NCBI GenBank assembly: GCA_903876045.1
Contig: CAIQYP010000336.1
Coordinates: 1 to 42,775 of the forward strand
DNA from: an uncultured beta proteobacterium
GTDB lineage: Bacteria; Pseudomonadota; Gammaproteobacteria; Burkholderiales; Burkholderiaceae_C
DNA: 42,775 bases
Reading direction: 5' to 3'
A program made the position numbers and the translations under genes. Shown piece by piece: positions 42,759 to 42,775 of this stretch (positions are counted from its first letter, which is position 1; every line of letters begins with the position of its first letter). Under the pieces are notes generated by a model. The model worked only from the letters and a program-made list of their open reading frames with translations. It was not told where the DNA came from and did no database searches.

Positions 42759-42775
42759 ATGCTGGACATCACACA
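42759..42775 (+). CDS. serS: Start of seryl-tRNA synthetase gene (cut by window end)
   Basis: Only five codons are present (MLDIT), matching the start common in Burkholderiales SerS (MLDI...). The identification rests on this short match and position, so it is tentative. A TAAAAT -10 element at 42747-42752 lies only 6 bp from the ATG and there is no Shine-Dalgarno, which would place the transcription start at or next to the start codon. Confidence 0.5.

Overview
The window looks like a chromosomal segment of a betaproteobacterium, most likely Burkholderiales/Comamonadaceae (Rhodoferax- or Leptothrix-like). This rests on protein character, the moderately high GC, the fkpB-ispH-serS arrangement and a mofABC-type locus like that known from Leptothrix discophora. 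No rRNA or tRNA gene was seen, so the assignment is by gene content only.

Left part (1-6196, + strand except one gene): a tungsten-type aldehyde:ferredoxin oxidoreductase operon (polyferredoxin subunit, catalytic subunit, FAD/NAD oxidoreductase, MoaD-like protein, small unknown protein), a convergent PilZ protein, and a Crp-family regulator translationally coupled to a lytic transglycosylase. A matching tungstate ABC transporter (tupBCA) with a divergent ModE-like regulator lies 30 kb away at 33613-37083.

Centre (6222-32540): the most interesting part. A tightly overlapped minus-strand operon encodes an atypical type II secretion system: GspG, F, E, four PilM/N/O/P-like assembly proteins, a lipoprotein secretin carrying a cohesin-like tail, and three further pseudopilins. 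Its first gene is an SCO-type copper chaperone with a His/Met-rich N-terminus. Divergent from it lies mofA (giant multicopper oxidase, all four copper motifs intact), followed by a second, even larger MofA paralogue of 2397 residues in which 8 of 11 core copper ligands have been replaced while the flanking sequence is kept. That paralogue also carries about ten GxGY repeats and about seven FN3-like domains. mofB (FKBP prolyl isomerase), mofC (cytochrome c fused to a periplasmic-binding-protein-like domain) and a small secreted protein follow. I infer a copper-loading, secretion and metal-oxidation module: SCO supplies copper, the T2SS exports the giant proteins, MofA oxidises Mn(II) or Fe(II), and the paralogue acts as a non-catalytic partner or scaffold.

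Right part (32695-42775): a nucleotide cyclase-FHA protein, the tungstate transport locus, an Smr-domain protein and radC (minus strand). A complete group II intron with an RT/maturase-HNH protein is inserted just upstream of radC. Then come a candidate structured 5' leader, fkpB and ispH (overlapping), and the first codons of serS at the window edge.
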